The position numbers and the translations under genes were made by a program. Source: Amyelois transitella (taxonomy: Eukaryota > Arthropoda > Insecta > Lepidoptera > Pyralidae). Taken from it: DNA of 64,000 nucleotides. The stretch's first letter is position 1. Each line of letters begins with the position of its first letter. The stretch covers positions 583,001 through 647,000 of the forward strand of contig NC_083505.1 in assembly GCF_032362555.1 (NCBI RefSeq), read 5' to 3'. The notes beneath the pieces are model-generated. The model saw only the letters and a program-made list of their open reading frames with translations, ran no database searches and had not been told where the DNA came from. Below are positions 1 through 11,785 of the stretch, piece by piece.

Positions 1-29
1 CAGTAATCTTTAAGCATTTAGATACTCAC

Positions 30-1615
30 CTTTGGGTTTCCGATTTTGACCGCTGTCGGCTCTGTTTTAACCCTGAAACAAAATAATATCACTTGCTATA
101 TTTTACTTATTCGTACTATAAATTAACTAGCTGTGCCCGCGACATCGCCCGCATGGAATAGTTATTTTCATCATTGGTGGAATAGTTATTTTGGGCATCA
201 TTGAATAATGTTCCTCGTGTTTTTCTTTATCACATTTTCAATTATTTCTTCGCTCCTAATAGTTGCAGCGTGATGTTATATAGCCTAAAGCCTTCCTCGA
301 TAAATGGTTTATTCAACGCAAAAATAATTTTTCAATTCGAACCAGTAGTTCCTGAGATTAACGCGTCCAAACAAACGAACAAACAAACTCTTCAGCTTTA
401 TAATATTAGTAGGATAGATGAATATGGAAAGGCCTCATGTAAAGCTGAAAATGGCCTATCAATCATTTCAACAGATATAGATAAGGGTGTAATAATATCA
501 GACGTTAGCCTCACCTGCTATCTGGATTTCCACCACCGTCTTTGGGTCTGGAACTGCTGCTGATCTGCGCTCCCCGTAATCTTGGACAAGAAGTCTTCAC
601 GCAATGCTGCAAGGCGGCTGAAGACGCGTCCGGGACCAAAATTGGGGCTGACGTCGACTAGATATAAAATAACTTGTATTTATCAATCATACATCACGTC
701 TACAACATTTGCGGGGTGGACAGAGCCTACAGTCTCGGAAAGACTGAAGGCCACGTTCAGCTGTAGGTATGCAAATAGTGACAGGTGGAATACCCATCGC
801 CTACAAGAGTAATGTATGTATGTATATATACAAACATATACATATGTATGCTGGTATAAAAGTACTTACCTACCGATACCGGCAAGGGTATCATTAGAAA
901 CAAACTTTTTCTGATTGGCCTGGTCTTGGATATTTACCTTTTTAAGTATTTACGAGAAAATATAGTATCCTTGATTTAGTATCTCGATCTGTGTTATTTG
1001 TCCTATATGTTTATTTATTATAATAAATACCCACATTAAGTTCCTGCGATCTTCTTATTATCAGTTGGCTGGAGAGATCCCACTTAGGGATAAGCCCGCC
1101 TTCAGTGAAGCATTTACTTACTTAAGTTTTCTGTCAGACCCAATGGTTGACTGGTACTAAGCAAATGCTCCTAGCATTAAGTCCGCCAATTGTGCTATAC
1201 ATTTATATTTTTTTCAATTAAGTTTAAAGTGCCGTGTGGTTCCCGGCACCAATTCAAGAAAGAATAGGACCACTCCATCTCTTTCCCATGGATGTCGTAA
1301 AAGGCGACTGAGGGATAGGCTTACAAACTTGGGATTCTTTTTAGACGATGGGCTAGCAACCTGTCACTATTTGAATCTCAATTCTATCACTAAGCCAAAT
1401 AGCTGAACGTGGCCATTCGGTCTTTTCAAAACTGTTGACTCTGTCTACCCCGCAAGGGATATAGACGTGACCATATGTATGTATGTAAGTTTAAATAAAT
1501 AAATATTAGAACTCACATGCTCAATAATAGCAACGTCCATGGAATGCAAGCTTCCACCGTCCGGAGACAGGGCGGCGCTACTAAGCTCAGGCTTTGACGT
1601 CATCGATGGACTCCT
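30..1615 (-). CDS. Possible further exons running off the left edge
   Basis: Three exon-like blocks lie on the minus strand. Block 1517-1615 (33 codons, phase 0 at both ends, only one open frame) reads RSPSMTSKPELSSAALSPDG and is bounded by CTAG and GTGAGT. Block 515-606 starts after TTGCAG and ends phase 2 at GTGAGG. Block 30-72 starts after TTTCAG and ends at GTGAGT. All three join in one frame, ending VKTEPTAVKIGNPK. The first could follow 3471-3632 in phase, giving a longer isoform that bypasses exon 2666-2878. The middle block is ambiguous: from an acceptor at 648-650 another frame reads FSRLAALREDFLSKITG and ends at TAG just before the donor, which looks equally protein-like. They may be an extension of the coiled-coil gene or the end of another gene. 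Confidence 0.4.
127..417 (-). mobile_element. Non-autonomous Helitron-like element
   Basis: Read on minus it begins TCTATCCTACTAATATTATA and ends GCGGGCACAGCTAG. Family hallmarks are a TC start, a CTAG end, an A/T target and a short GC-rich hairpin (CGCGGACGAAGTCGCG in better copies) just before the 3' end. No transposase is encoded. Confidence 0.8.
880..1030 (+). repeat. tRNA-headed SINE, decayed
   Basis: Only the body segment (GATTGGCCTGGTCTTGGAT onward) is clear. Confidence 0.55.
1033..1215 (+). repeat. LINE 3' tail fragments
   Basis: GATCCCACTTAGGGATAAGC and AAGTCCGCCAATTGTGC landmarks of the same family. Confidence 0.4.
1229..1487 (+). repeat. CATA-tailed SINE, full-length example
   Basis: The family consensus in this window runs from GTGCCGTGTGGTTCCCGG through CCATGGATGTCGTAAAAGG, GCGATGGGCTAGCAACCTG and AGACTGTTGGCTCTGTCTA to GACGTGATTATATGTATG, about 260 bp. 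It has a 5' hairpin (GTGCCG/CGGCAC), an internal hairpin (CAGTCTTTTCAAGACTG) and a (TATG)n end, but no obvious tRNA A and B boxes. At least 36 copies or pieces occur in 64 kb, in both orientations. Confidence 0.85.
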
Positions 1616-1652
1616 CTAGAAAGAAACATCGAATAAAGTAAGTATATTTTGT

Positions 1653-1870
1653 GTGCCGTGTGGTTCCCGGCACCAATAAAAAAAAAGAATAGGACCACTC
1701 CATCTCGTTCCCATGGATGTCGTAAAAGGCGACTAAGGGATAGGCTTATAAACTTTTTGAATCTCAATTCCATCATAAAGCCAAACAGCTGAACGTGGCC
1801 TATTGGTCTTTTCGGGACTGTTTGCTCTGTCTACCCCACAGGGGATGTAGACGTGATTATATGTATGTAT
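1653..1870 (+). repeat. CATA-tailed SINE
   Basis: Lacks about 40 internal bases around the GGGCTAGCAACC segment. Confidence 0.8.
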
Positions 1871-2665
1871 TTATATTATGTGTGACAAGCGTGGTACGCC
1901 CACAAATAATACCTATTTGTATAAAGCTACGAAAAATTTCCACATTAAGCCAAGAGGATTATTTAATATATATTTAACCCTGCGAATATCATTGAAGAAT
2001 AGAATTGTTCATTATTGACGCACTAAATCAAACATTGGTCCAAATACGATTAATAATAATAGAGCAGGAACTTACTTTGACAGCCGATGGGTTCAGTTTC
2101 AAAAAATCACACTTCCTTATAAAGTCGGTATGAAAATTTCAATATCGCAAAGTTTCTTACGAGTCCATTACAAATCCCTAAACACAATCTTCTTTTTTAT
2201 TTTAAACAATGTAATAAATGCATGTTCATGATTTAGATAATATGTCTTTGTTGTTTCCAGAAATTTGTTTTTGTTTTATTTTTCTGAACATTAATAATAA
2301 TCATAATCTTTATTTGCTAATAAAACATGGTATTACAAGATGGTACAAAAAGATATAGGATACAAACATGTTTTGCTTGTAGTAAATAGCATGGAAATAC
2401 ATATAACATACTATTTGTCTCGGTAATCACTATGATTAATAAAAGTTTTTGTCAACCTGCTATTTATTATATAATTGATTATTAAATGGTACCACATTAT
2501 ATTGCAGGGACATATATATTCTCTTATGGAAAACTAAGACTACGCAACTTATTATGATTACTTAAAGTAACAAAATTAACTTACAATAAAAAAATCTTTT
2601 AGTCAAAACATTTAATACAAACTAAATTATTTAATTATCAACGCCAACATTCCTAGCCGTACATC

Positions 2666-5600
2666 TCAGTCTTGTGCCAAAGACTCCTGAGAAGCGAACC
2701 TGGACTGGCGGTCTTCCGAGCGCGCGCGCGGCGGCGTGCAGGCGGGGGCGGGCGTGCGCGCGCGCCGCGGCTGTGCGCGCACGCACGACACCGTCACGGA
2801 CTCGTAGCCGCGCACGCGCGCGTGGTCGCCGCTCACCAACTCTCTGTGGCTCGGCGGCTTCTCTGTCACTTCTCTCAGCTGCAACAAAGATTGTTAAACG
2901 TCTTTGTAAAAGCCACCAAACACAGGGGAACCCGAGACGGAATGAAACTCATTGCCTCCTGAGATACCTACGTGACGCTAAATCATTGTCTAAATTAAAA
3001 AAAAAATAATTAAAAATGATTATTTCTATAAACCTTGCTAATTTGGTATACATATATTATATATATTTTATGTAAGTTTATTATTGGGTATTTATATATG
3101 TATTTTATAATATTTTTAGTCTTAGATGGACTAGAACATTCTGTCTAATTTTAAAATAAAAGATTTTGAGACATTCTTTATAAAGTCTCAATTGAAAACA
3201 AAAGAAGATTTTAGACTCTTATAATAGGAGTCTAAATTTATATTTTTTTATATAAGATACCGTTGTCCCACGATCGTTGCAATACTAAAATATACATACA
3301 TACATGCATATGGTCACGTCTATATCCCTTGCGGGGTAGACAGAGCCAACAGTCTTGAAAAGACTTAATGGCCACGTTCAACTATTAAGCTTAATTATAG
3401 AATTGAGATTCAAATAGTGACTAAAATATACAAGAAAAACTAAGAGCAAGCATAACGACGTCCACTGTACCTTGGCCTTCGCCTGCTTCAGTTGCCTCCG
3501 CATTTCCCTGATGATGTCGTCCTTGAACAGCGCCCTGGTGCTCGCCGCCCTGCATTGCTCCTCCAGCGCCGCGCACACCTGCCGCATGGACTTCAATTCT
3601 TCAGATAACGCCACGTTCGCCACCTTTAGAGACTGCAGAAGATATATGAGTAGCCTTCTCTAAATATCTATCCTACTTGTGGCGACATCTCTACGCCACT
3701 CGTCACAACATCAAATCACACAACAACTGTCAGTCATCGCGTAGAAATTGACGCGCTCAGCCAATAGCAGCAAAGAACCCAAATCGCGATTTCAGAGATT
3801 TCACGGATTGGAGCTATAATATATACAACCTCCGACACAACATCGTTGGAGCCGCGGTTCCCCAGGCATAACACCTAGCCTGGCGGAAGATCCTCCCTTT
3901 GGTGGCGGTCGAGCCGAATCATCGCTCCCGCTACACTACTGACTATTTCACAAATCAATCAGTTGTCGTGTGGTTCCCAGTAGTACTCAAGAATAGGCAA
4001 TGCTTGCTTAGCTGTTAAGCTTAATGATACTATTGAGATTCAAATAGTGACAAGTTGCCTATCCATTGCCTAAATAAGAGTTTCAAGATTATAAGCCTAT
4101 CCCTTAGTCGCCTTTTACGACGTCCATGGGAAAGAGATGGAGTGGTCCAATTCCTTTTTTCTATTGGTGCCTGGAACCACACGGCATACTGTTTACACAC
4201 ATACATCTAGTGCAACTTTTAATATGATCCAAAAGAGTAAGGTAAGTTCCTCTGCAAATATTGCAGAGGTCAGACAGATCGTCATGTAAAAATCTGACAA
4301 CCAATCTACGATCAAGGTCAAAAGCCGCATCCTGGGCTCCTCTCCAATAAAGTTATGCTGTAAGCGGTAAAAAAGCGAATCAGTCAATCGTTTTTGCATA
4401 AATTTATTCAATCTACCTTTTCCCCATGCAGAAAGGTTTATTTAGTGTTCTATAAAAGTAATTAACACACCTTAAGACTAGCCTCTGTCTGCTGCAGCCG
4501 CTCTTCATGTCTCCGCTGCTCGTCCCGCAGCACCACGTTATAATCCTTCACGGGCTCCCAATCCCGGCACTGCAACAACCAGAGGCTCATGCCTTCATAG
4601 TAATAAAATAAAGAAGCCTTTGCCGTACCAAAATTAAAAAAAAAATACGTACAATGCAATTTAAGCCATCAACGTCAGTAAAAAATGGCGGCTGATCAAA
4701 CCAAGAAAATGATTTTTTCAAAAAAAATTTGAATTTTGAATACGTGAATTGAGCGTTCGAATGGTTCACTGAGTGAACCATTCGAACGCGAAGTTTTTCG
4801 AAGTGAACTTCACTCGGCATTCGAATGAATTGGTCTTGTAATTTTTCAGAAAATTGCCAAATTACTACTCAACCTTCACATCGTATTTGGACCAATGTCA
4901 TTTGTAATTGAATTACTAAACCAATAAATTACCTAGGAATAAAATGAGGAGGTGAAATAGAATGTAAAATGAAACCAGAATGCTTATTAAATTGAAACAT
5001 ATAATATATTATTATCAAAAAAAAAGTTTATAAAACAACACTAATATAAAACTCGCAACCCGTTTCTTCGTGGACTCATTTCTTGACAGAAAATGTGCAT
5101 GGTTTTAGTCTGTTTGGATAACGTTTTGGTTTCACGTCGCCTTGCTCCAACTTTTCTCGCCTGAAAAAAAAAATCAGTCATTTGGTACTTCAAATTGATT
5201 TGATATAGCAGTTAAATACAAAATAATGTAGCGGCAGGGACATACTGTATATAACCCACAATTAAGGCAGTAGAACACAGATGTATGGCAGAAGTCGGCT
5301 TTTATAAACCGACTTCTGCCATACATTTAAAGGATTCTATTCTAGCGTTTTCCACCAAAAAAGAAAGTGTGCCCAAACTATCCGACGTATTCCCACATCT
5401 TCCATCTTTGTCCCACATCTTTTTTATTCTAACTCTTAATATCTAAAGAAAGTACAAACTTATCAAATAAGAAACAAATGATCGTGCAATAGGCGTAGCA
5501 AAACTTAGGAAACTAAAAGTACTTAGGAATTTGGAATAAACAAAGATATGGAAACAATTAACCTTATTTATAGGCAATTTGCTTGACAAATAAATAACAG

Positions 5601-8600
5601 ACACTCACCAATCCAACGATCCGAATATATCAGACTCTGTGATCTCGTAGAAGTGTATCCCGTTGAGGGTGCAGTAGTCGAACTCTCTGAGCCTGCGCAG
5701 CACCTCCACCAGCCCGCGAATGTCCGAGTCCTTGCGCTCGAGGCGCCGGCGCAGCGACGCCGTCTCCGCGCGCAGCTCGCACAACATCTGGAGGTATATC
5801 GATCTTAAGAGGTATTGCTTGTTATAGATCGAAATAAATATTAAACTCTGAAGATGCAAACCTAACCTCAAAAACGAGTGACTAAATTGACTCGAAAGAT
5901 CACGAGCAAATGACCTGATAGCAGAAACCGGTATTAAAAAAACCTAGGAATTTAGGTAAAGTTTTCTTCCTTGTTCAAAATAAGACGACCTAATATAAAA
6001 TTTATCTCAAGAAATTGAAGATTTGGAACTAAATTATGAAGATATACAAAAGATAGATATTGTGCGAGTTGCGTAAACGGAACAGTCTACTTTTAAATTT
6101 TCGCAAACAAAAATTAATTGAAACGATTTGTAATTAAATGTATCTTAATCTTTTAAATTTTCAGATCTATAGTTCTAAACTCAAAAAACTGTATACTCGG
6201 GCAAACGTTTGACCTTTTTTGAACGGTTTGACGACTTAAGTTTTACTTTGGACGTTCAGCCGACAAATCTTGAAACCATTCGTCGACAAAAGACAGTGGA
6301 CCAATCATGAAAAGGCGAAAAGTTATGCCATCGAACCGTCCGTAGACCAAACGAATTGTCGCAGAACAGTTTCAGATACTTTACCAAGCGGAGTTTTACC
6401 AATAACTAGTAAAAATTTTTTTTATAAATTCACAAAGTTCTTCCACTTCCCCGATTTTATATGCATACCTAATTTCTGAACGAACGAATGATAATTTATT
6501 TGCAGTAAAAGTGAAAGAGCACGTGCTCCGCACAAGTAACTAAAAAAATAAATAAACAAATCGTCTTATAAAACTATTTCTATATATCGTACCTAATCAA
6601 TCACGCGTATTTCTCTTACAGTAAACTATACTTTTATTGAAAATTTGTCTCCCGAGAGAGACTAATATGCGTCACAGCTGAAGATGTACCTCGAGGTGCC
6701 TCCTTCGCTCGACCATCAGCTTGGCCGTGGCCTCGGCCTCCAAGTCTTCCACGGCTCGCACCAGCAGGGCGTTCTGCCCCACCAAGTCGCCGACCCACGA
6801 GCGAAGCAGTTCCACTTGCTTCTGTGTCAAAACATCTTATGTAACTGTCATTTCTTATGAGACATTAATGATACTAGCGAAGAAACATACAATTGGTAAT
6901 GCTAGATACATACATACATATACATACATACATACATAAACTCACGCCTCTTTCCCGGAGGGGTAGGCAGAGACTACCTCTTTCCACTTGCCACGATCCC
7001 TGCATACTTCCTTTGCTTCATCCACATTCATAACTCTCTTCATGCAAGCTCGGCGGTTTCGGGCACTTTTGACCTGACCCTTCACCAGGACGTCCTTAAT
7101 TTGATCAAGATATGTTCGTCTAGGTCTTCCCACCCCGACCTTTCCCTCCACACTCTCCTTGTATATCTGCTTAGTCAACCTGTTTTCATTCATCCTCTCC
7201 ACATGACCGAACCATCTCAACATACCCTTTTCTATTCCTGTAACTACATCTTCTTTCACATCACAACATTCCCTTATCACGCTGTTCCTTATCCGGTCAC
7301 TCAATTTCACACCCAACATACTCCTTAACGCTCTCATTTCCACTGCATTTATTTTGCTTTCGTGCTTCTTTTGCCATACCCAACTTTCACTCCCATACAT
7401 TAATGTCGGGACCAACACGCCCCTGTGCACAGCCAGTCGAGCCTTTTTGGATAGTTTCTGACTGCTCATAAAGGCATGCAAAGCTCCATTCACCATGTTC
7501 CCCGCGTTCACTCTCCTTTCAATATCACTATCACACTTGCCATCTGATGTAAACTTTGATCCTAGATATACAAACTCTTTCACTTGCTCAACTTTTTCTC
7601 CTCCAATCAAAATATTACATGCTGTCATTTCTTTCTCCATTTCAAAAACCAGTGTTTTAGTTTTACTTACGTTCACTTTCATTCCTTTCTCTTTTAAAGC
7701 TTCATGCATACAGTTTACCATCTCCTGTAACTCCTCCGCTGATGACGCCAGTATAACCTGATCGTCGGCATAGAGCAGACATTTGACGAGTAATTCATTC
7801 ATCCTTAATCCACTTTCAGACTCTTTCAAATCTGTCAAACAACTATCCATAAATAGGCTGAACAGCCACGGTGACGCAACACATCCCTGCCTAACACCTT
7901 TCTCAATCTTAAACCACTCAGTGTGCGCTCCGTTTATCCTGACACAAGCACTCGAATCCTCATATAAGGATTTCAGTGCTCGTATCAAGAGACTGCTCAC
8001 CCCATGCATAGAAAGTGCTGACCACAATTCATTCCTCTCAACTCTGTCATAGGCCTTTTCCAAATCCACGAATGTGCAATAGACTTTTTGACTCTTGGCC
8101 AAAAACTTTTCGGCTATGCACCGCAAAGAAAAGACCTGATCAGTACATCCCATTCCCTTTCGAAATCCCGCTTGAGCATCCCATATTTTGTCATCAGTAT
8201 ACATACATATAATCACGTCTATGTCCCTTGCGGGGTAGACAGAGCCAACAGTACTGAGCGGACTGATAGGTCACGTTCAGCTTTGGCTTTAAGATAGAAT
8301 TGAGATTCGAAGTGACAGGTTGCTAGCTCATCGCCTAAAAAAGAATCTCAAGTTTGTAAGCCTATCCCTTAGTCGCCTTTTACGACATCCGTGGGAAAGA
8401 GATGGAGTGGTCCTATTCTTTTTGTATTGGTGCCGGGAACCACACGGCACCATTACAAACTGTGACAAAACATCTTATTTTACTGTCATTTCTTCTGAGA
8501 CATTTATGATGCTTTTTTTTTAAAGCTAACTTATTAGCGAAGAAACATACAATTCTAATGCTTAACTACTGAAAAGTTACAGTTGTAATAGGTTGGCAAA

Positions 8601-9349
8601 GGTCAGAGGAGAGTTATACTCGTATAGCTTACTTGGCCCCACATCGCCCCATTGTCATTTACACTCAACACATTTACAAATTTGCTTTCCATACGTTTCT
8701 ATATCTCAACTAGGAGACAGCGCTTTGGTCTGGGCACCAGGCTTAGCAGATGCAGGGACAGAAAGTACTAGAATGGCGACCACATGCCGGCAAACGCAAC
8801 ATAAAACTACCCGCTATGCCAAAGCAACCTTAGAAACCACTGAATGTGTTAAACTGTCACGAGTACATAGGCCCAATACAAACCGGTTTAATTTTAAATC
8901 TTTGACCTATACTGAAGGGATCTACATACAGCTATGATAATACATACATACATACATACAATCACGTCTATATCCCTTGCGGGGTAGACAGTTCAGCTAT
9001 TTGGCTTTAAGATAGAATTGAGATTCAAATAGTGACAGGTTGCTAGCCCATCGCCTAAAAAAGAATCTCAAGTATGTAAGCCCATCCCTTAGTCGCCTTT
9101 TACGACATCCGTGGGAAAGAGATGGAGTGGTCCCATTCTTTTTTGTATTGGTGCCGGGAACCACACGGCACATGATAATCATGAACTAAAACACAATACC
9201 TGCAGTTTGTCGCAGCCCCCGCGCCTCTCCAGCAACGCCATCATCTCCTCGTACTGCCTCTGCACGTCTGTGAGCACGCTCAGGTCGGAACCCGCTTTGC
9301 AGACACAAGGGTCCCTCTCCGCTTCACACTCCACCACATTCGCATCCAT
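2666..9349 (-). CDS. Unidentified coiled-coil protein, main exon chain
   Basis: Read on the minus strand, exons are 9200-9349 (ATG at 9349, 50 codons), 6690-6821 (44 codons), 4471-4569 (33), 3471-3632 (54) and 2666-2878 (70 codons plus TGA). Every junction is phase 0 with GT donors and AG acceptors. The product is about 251 aa. It is rich in E, R, Q, K and L, with long heptad-like stretches such as QRQYEEMMALLERR in exon 1 and DEQRRHEERLQQTE in the third listed exon, so a coiled coil is likely. The last exon is very GC-rich and low in complexity (PRRARTPAPACTPPRAR), ending SQESLAQD, which looks like a disordered tail. No signal peptide or membrane segment is visible. I do not recognise the family; a cytoskeletal or centrosomal role would be a guess. 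The joint between 6690 and 4569 skips exon 5609-5787 (separate entry). An RTE LINE fills the first intron. Confidence 0.65.
3291..3421 (-). repeat. CATA-tailed SINE, 3' half
   Basis: Stops 50 bases from coiled-coil exon 3471-3632. Confidence 0.75.
3678..3935 (+). mobile_element. Solo LTR with 5-bp target duplication
   Basis: 258 bp starting TGTGGCGACA and ending CCGCTACA (TG...CA), flanked on both sides by CTACT (3673-3677 and 3936-3940). It contains a TATA-like GCTATAATATATA about two-thirds along. No internal retrotransposon region remains. Orientation follows the TATA-like box. Confidence 0.8.
4008..4187 (-). repeat. CATA-tailed SINE, 5' part
   Basis: Lacks the 3' tail. Preceded by a stray 5' piece in the other orientation at 3965-3985. 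Confidence 0.7.
4753..4789. repeat. Perfect 18-bp-arm palindrome
   Basis: GCGTTCGAATGGTTCACT, one base, then its exact complement. In the coiled-coil gene. Confidence 0.95.
5076..5787 (-). CDS. Alternative coiled-coil exons with their own stop
   Basis: Exon 5609-5787 begins in phase 0 after an AG acceptor and reads MLCELRAETASLRRR, continuing the heptad pattern of exon 6690-6821. It then leaves the coil for a non-helical segment (FDYCTLNGIHFYEITES). It ends phase 2 at a GTGAGT donor; without splicing, TGA follows immediately after SLDW. Exon 5076-5160 has a strong T-rich acceptor, starts with the one base needed, and reads REKLEQGDVKPKRYPNRLK and on to a TGA at 5076-5078. Joined, they give a shorter isoform of about 182 aa. 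Exon 5609-5787 cannot be joined directly to 4471-4569, because that reading hits a stop, so this looks like an alternative 3' end of the same gene. A weak GTGAAA donor inside 5076-5160 could restore phase 0 to the next exon; I cannot exclude that. Confidence 0.5.
5281..5326. repeat. Perfect 18-bp-arm palindrome, 10-base loop
   Basis: ATGTATGGCAGAAGTCGG and its exact complement. In the coiled-coil gene. Confidence 0.95.
6939..8195 (-). mobile_element. RTE-type LINE, 5'-truncated with open reverse transcriptase ORF
   Basis: The ORF 6942-8216 (424 codons) has AGFRKGMGCTDQ, FVDLEKAYDRV, GVRQGCVASPWLFSLF and LLYADDQVIL (YADD at residues 149-152), then a C-terminal region with FGHVERM and GVGRPRR. 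The endonuclease and first reverse transcriptase blocks are absent: the 5' end stops where a SINE tail abuts at about 8195. The 3' end is ...GGCGTGAGTTTATGTATG. The frame is unbroken, which suggests a fairly recent insertion. It is in the first intron of the coiled-coil gene, same strand. Confidence 0.9.
8196..8452 (-). repeat. CATA-tailed SINE
   Basis: Full length; its tail abuts the truncated 5' end of the RTE ORF. Confidence 0.85.
8941..9172 (-). repeat. CATA-tailed SINE
   Basis: Near full length with a small deletion after the GGGGTAGACAG box; its 5' end is 28 bases from coiled-coil exon 1. Confidence 0.85.
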
Positions 9350-9520
9350 TTGGCGCTCAGAGTAGAATTAATACTGGGTAGAATTACTATTTCATTGCAA
9401 TGTTGAAATTGGAAATTTTACGCTTATTTTGTTAGTGTCTTCTGTTTGACACGCTTTGGTGATGAACTGTCAATGGTGATTCCAGTTTTTTTTTTAAATA
9501 ACTTAACCGCAAAAAGGTTA
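9350..9520 (-). promoter_or_regulatory. Probable 5' UTR and promoter of the coiled-coil gene
   Basis: This is the short unique stretch upstream of the ATG at 9349. It contains two TGTCA/TGACA-type pentamers (near 9449 and 9469). I see no convincing TATA box. Confidence 0.3.
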
Positions 9521-9719
9521 TTTATCTGCTATAAAAAAAAACTTTAAAATAGCTGAAGCGATATACCTATGGCTGAAGATGAACATAGTAAGATTTTTTT
9601 TTTACTTCATTGTACGACACATTATGATCAGCGGCTGTATGTAGTTTCGGTATGTATTTAAACTTATTTTCCCAATTGAAAATGAGGACTTTATTACATT
9701 TTATATGGTTACATGAGCC

Positions 9720-9815
9720 GATTCATGGGAAGATTATATATAGATTCATGGGAAGATTATATATAGATTCATGGGAAGATTATATATAGATTTATGGGAA
9801 GATTATAGATAGATT
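9720..9815 (+). repeat. 23-bp tandem repeat, about four copies
   Basis: Unit ATTCATGGGAAGATTATA plus TATAG; the last copy has two changes. Upstream of the coiled-coil gene. Confidence 0.9.
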
Positions 9816-9849
9816 AAGAATTCCGAGCACACGTTATTTTCGAAAAACT

Positions 9850-11780
9850 GAAACACCGAAAAATATTTCATTACGACAAAATAACTATGGTTCAAAAAAA
9901 ATTAGGTTCCTGGTTCATTAAATAATTATTTGCAGGGACGACACAATTTATTTAATTTTAGCTTACAATTCTTTTTTATTATTAAAAGTCTGTCATTTTC
10001 TCATACATATGGTGACCGTTCTCTCTCTCAGATTTAGTCAATTAAGGGTCGACTTAATAATTAAAATAAAAAAACTAAATTAGCTATACAACGTTTATTG
10101 ATCAACAAATTATAATCATAACTCAGGAAGTCAACACTATCACTACAATTTCACAGTCGCATGAGATTTTTGTCACAAGCACTGACTTCAGTCAGAAATA
10201 ACAAAATTAATATTTCAGATTCCAAGTTCGCTTTAAATTAAGTAATAATATTTATTATAATACAATTAACAAGTAATACGGGTCGTGTAGCACAGGAATT
10301 ATATGTTATTAAAAAGAAGTAATTCTTAACTACATTTATACAGTGTGGTAGATTTATACAGAGTGGAACAATACACTTTATGTTGCGCGCCATCTATTTT
10401 AATCAATGAATAACATTAAAAAGCACCTTGATGTGCTGTTTTGGCAATAGTTCTTGTTATTTTAAATATTATTCAATGATTTCGATAAAGTACGAATATA
10501 CTATTTTTACAATATAGATATATCTCACTCCAAACAATTACATTTATTAGGTACACATTACTATGCACTTAGTATAGCTTTTATTTCTATGGTGAAATAC
10601 CGCCATAACCCCTTAGCAGTCCCACTAAGTGAAGTTTGTCCAGTTAGCCAGCCGTACAATTCTACTTATGTGGTCAATAACACATTAGTAGAATTTCAAG
10701 GTAAAGTAAATGCGAAGACTTGTATTTTGGATCTTAAGACATTTACTTTTATGATACAAAATATAACTATTGATACAAGAGTGTCACGAAACATTTGCTA
10801 AAATAATTTTAACCAATTCTTACTGAGAAATACATATTTTCACTTGAACTTAGCATTTACTTCCAATTTAAAAGAAACTGTTTAACAAACGAGTACAACA
10901 TAATCACTTATATAAGTTAAACCGATTTACATGCGCAGACGTCTAAGTTTAAGCGCGAAAATATTTAAGCCAATCACAGCGCTGCATTAAAACCCGCGAA
11001 CTGAACTGTCTGCTAACGTGCGAGATAGCACATTTTGTTTTTGTATTTTAAGTTCAATATACTTGCAATAAAGTCGTTATTATTTTGAGTTATTCGTTCG
11101 TCGTCGAATATAGCCGTGATGACTTATAAACGTGGTAGTACATTATAAAGTAACCACACTTTAATCTCTACTGATATATATATATATATTAAGTTTATAT
11201 TAAGTTTATAGACAGACAGACGACAATAACAATTAGTTTTATACTTGTAGCGATAGGTAGCGGTTTATTTCATAAGCTCCTTCCTTTTAACATCCATCAC
11301 CTCATAAAACACCTCGTATAATTTACAACACCACAATCCTGTATACCTAAGCATTAGATACCTATATAAGTAAATGCAATGGAAAATGTCAATTTTATTT
11401 TTATCTCATATAAAGAAATTGAAATTTGCATGGTTTCCTGGTGTGGAAGGGAGAGATTACATCTCTCCACTCGCCACGATACCAGTACATTAAAAGGAAG
11501 TAAATGAGAAATAAATATATAGTTATAATAAACACTTATATATATAACCAGGACTAAAGCCAGGAGGAAGAAGACTTATATAGATAAGTTCTCATTTGAA
11601 TACAAATCAAATAAAAATACAAAAAGTTAGTAAACCTTAGACAATTATCTTTAAGACATTGCTTACAAACACACTCCATAGGTACATTTAGCTAATAACA
11701 ATAATATGAACACTACGAGTTAATACCTGCTTTGGTAATATTTTAGAACTATGAATTAGATTCATTAGTTCGTACTTATA
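9850..11780. other. Repeat-poor intergenic or 3' UTR sequence
   Basis: AT-rich. Near 10970-11130 there is an LTR-like block with GCAATAAAG followed by a short GC-richer end, but I could not define both ends. The open frame 10589-10801 has no coding character. Confidence 0.35.
10094..10099 (-). terminator. Candidate polyA signal for Bmcp
   Basis: AATAAA on the minus strand, in sequence with few repeats downstream of the proposed 3' UTR exon at 12546. Assignment is by position only. Confidence 0.3.
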
Positions 11781-11785
11781 ATAAT

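Noticed and set aside
2672-3009. Plus-strand open frames over the GC-rich block
   Set aside because: They are shadows of minus-strand exon 2666-2878, which has matching splice phase.
10589-10801. 70-codon plus-strand open frame
   Set aside because: No coding character, no splice partners, and it lies in the presumed Bmcp 3' region.
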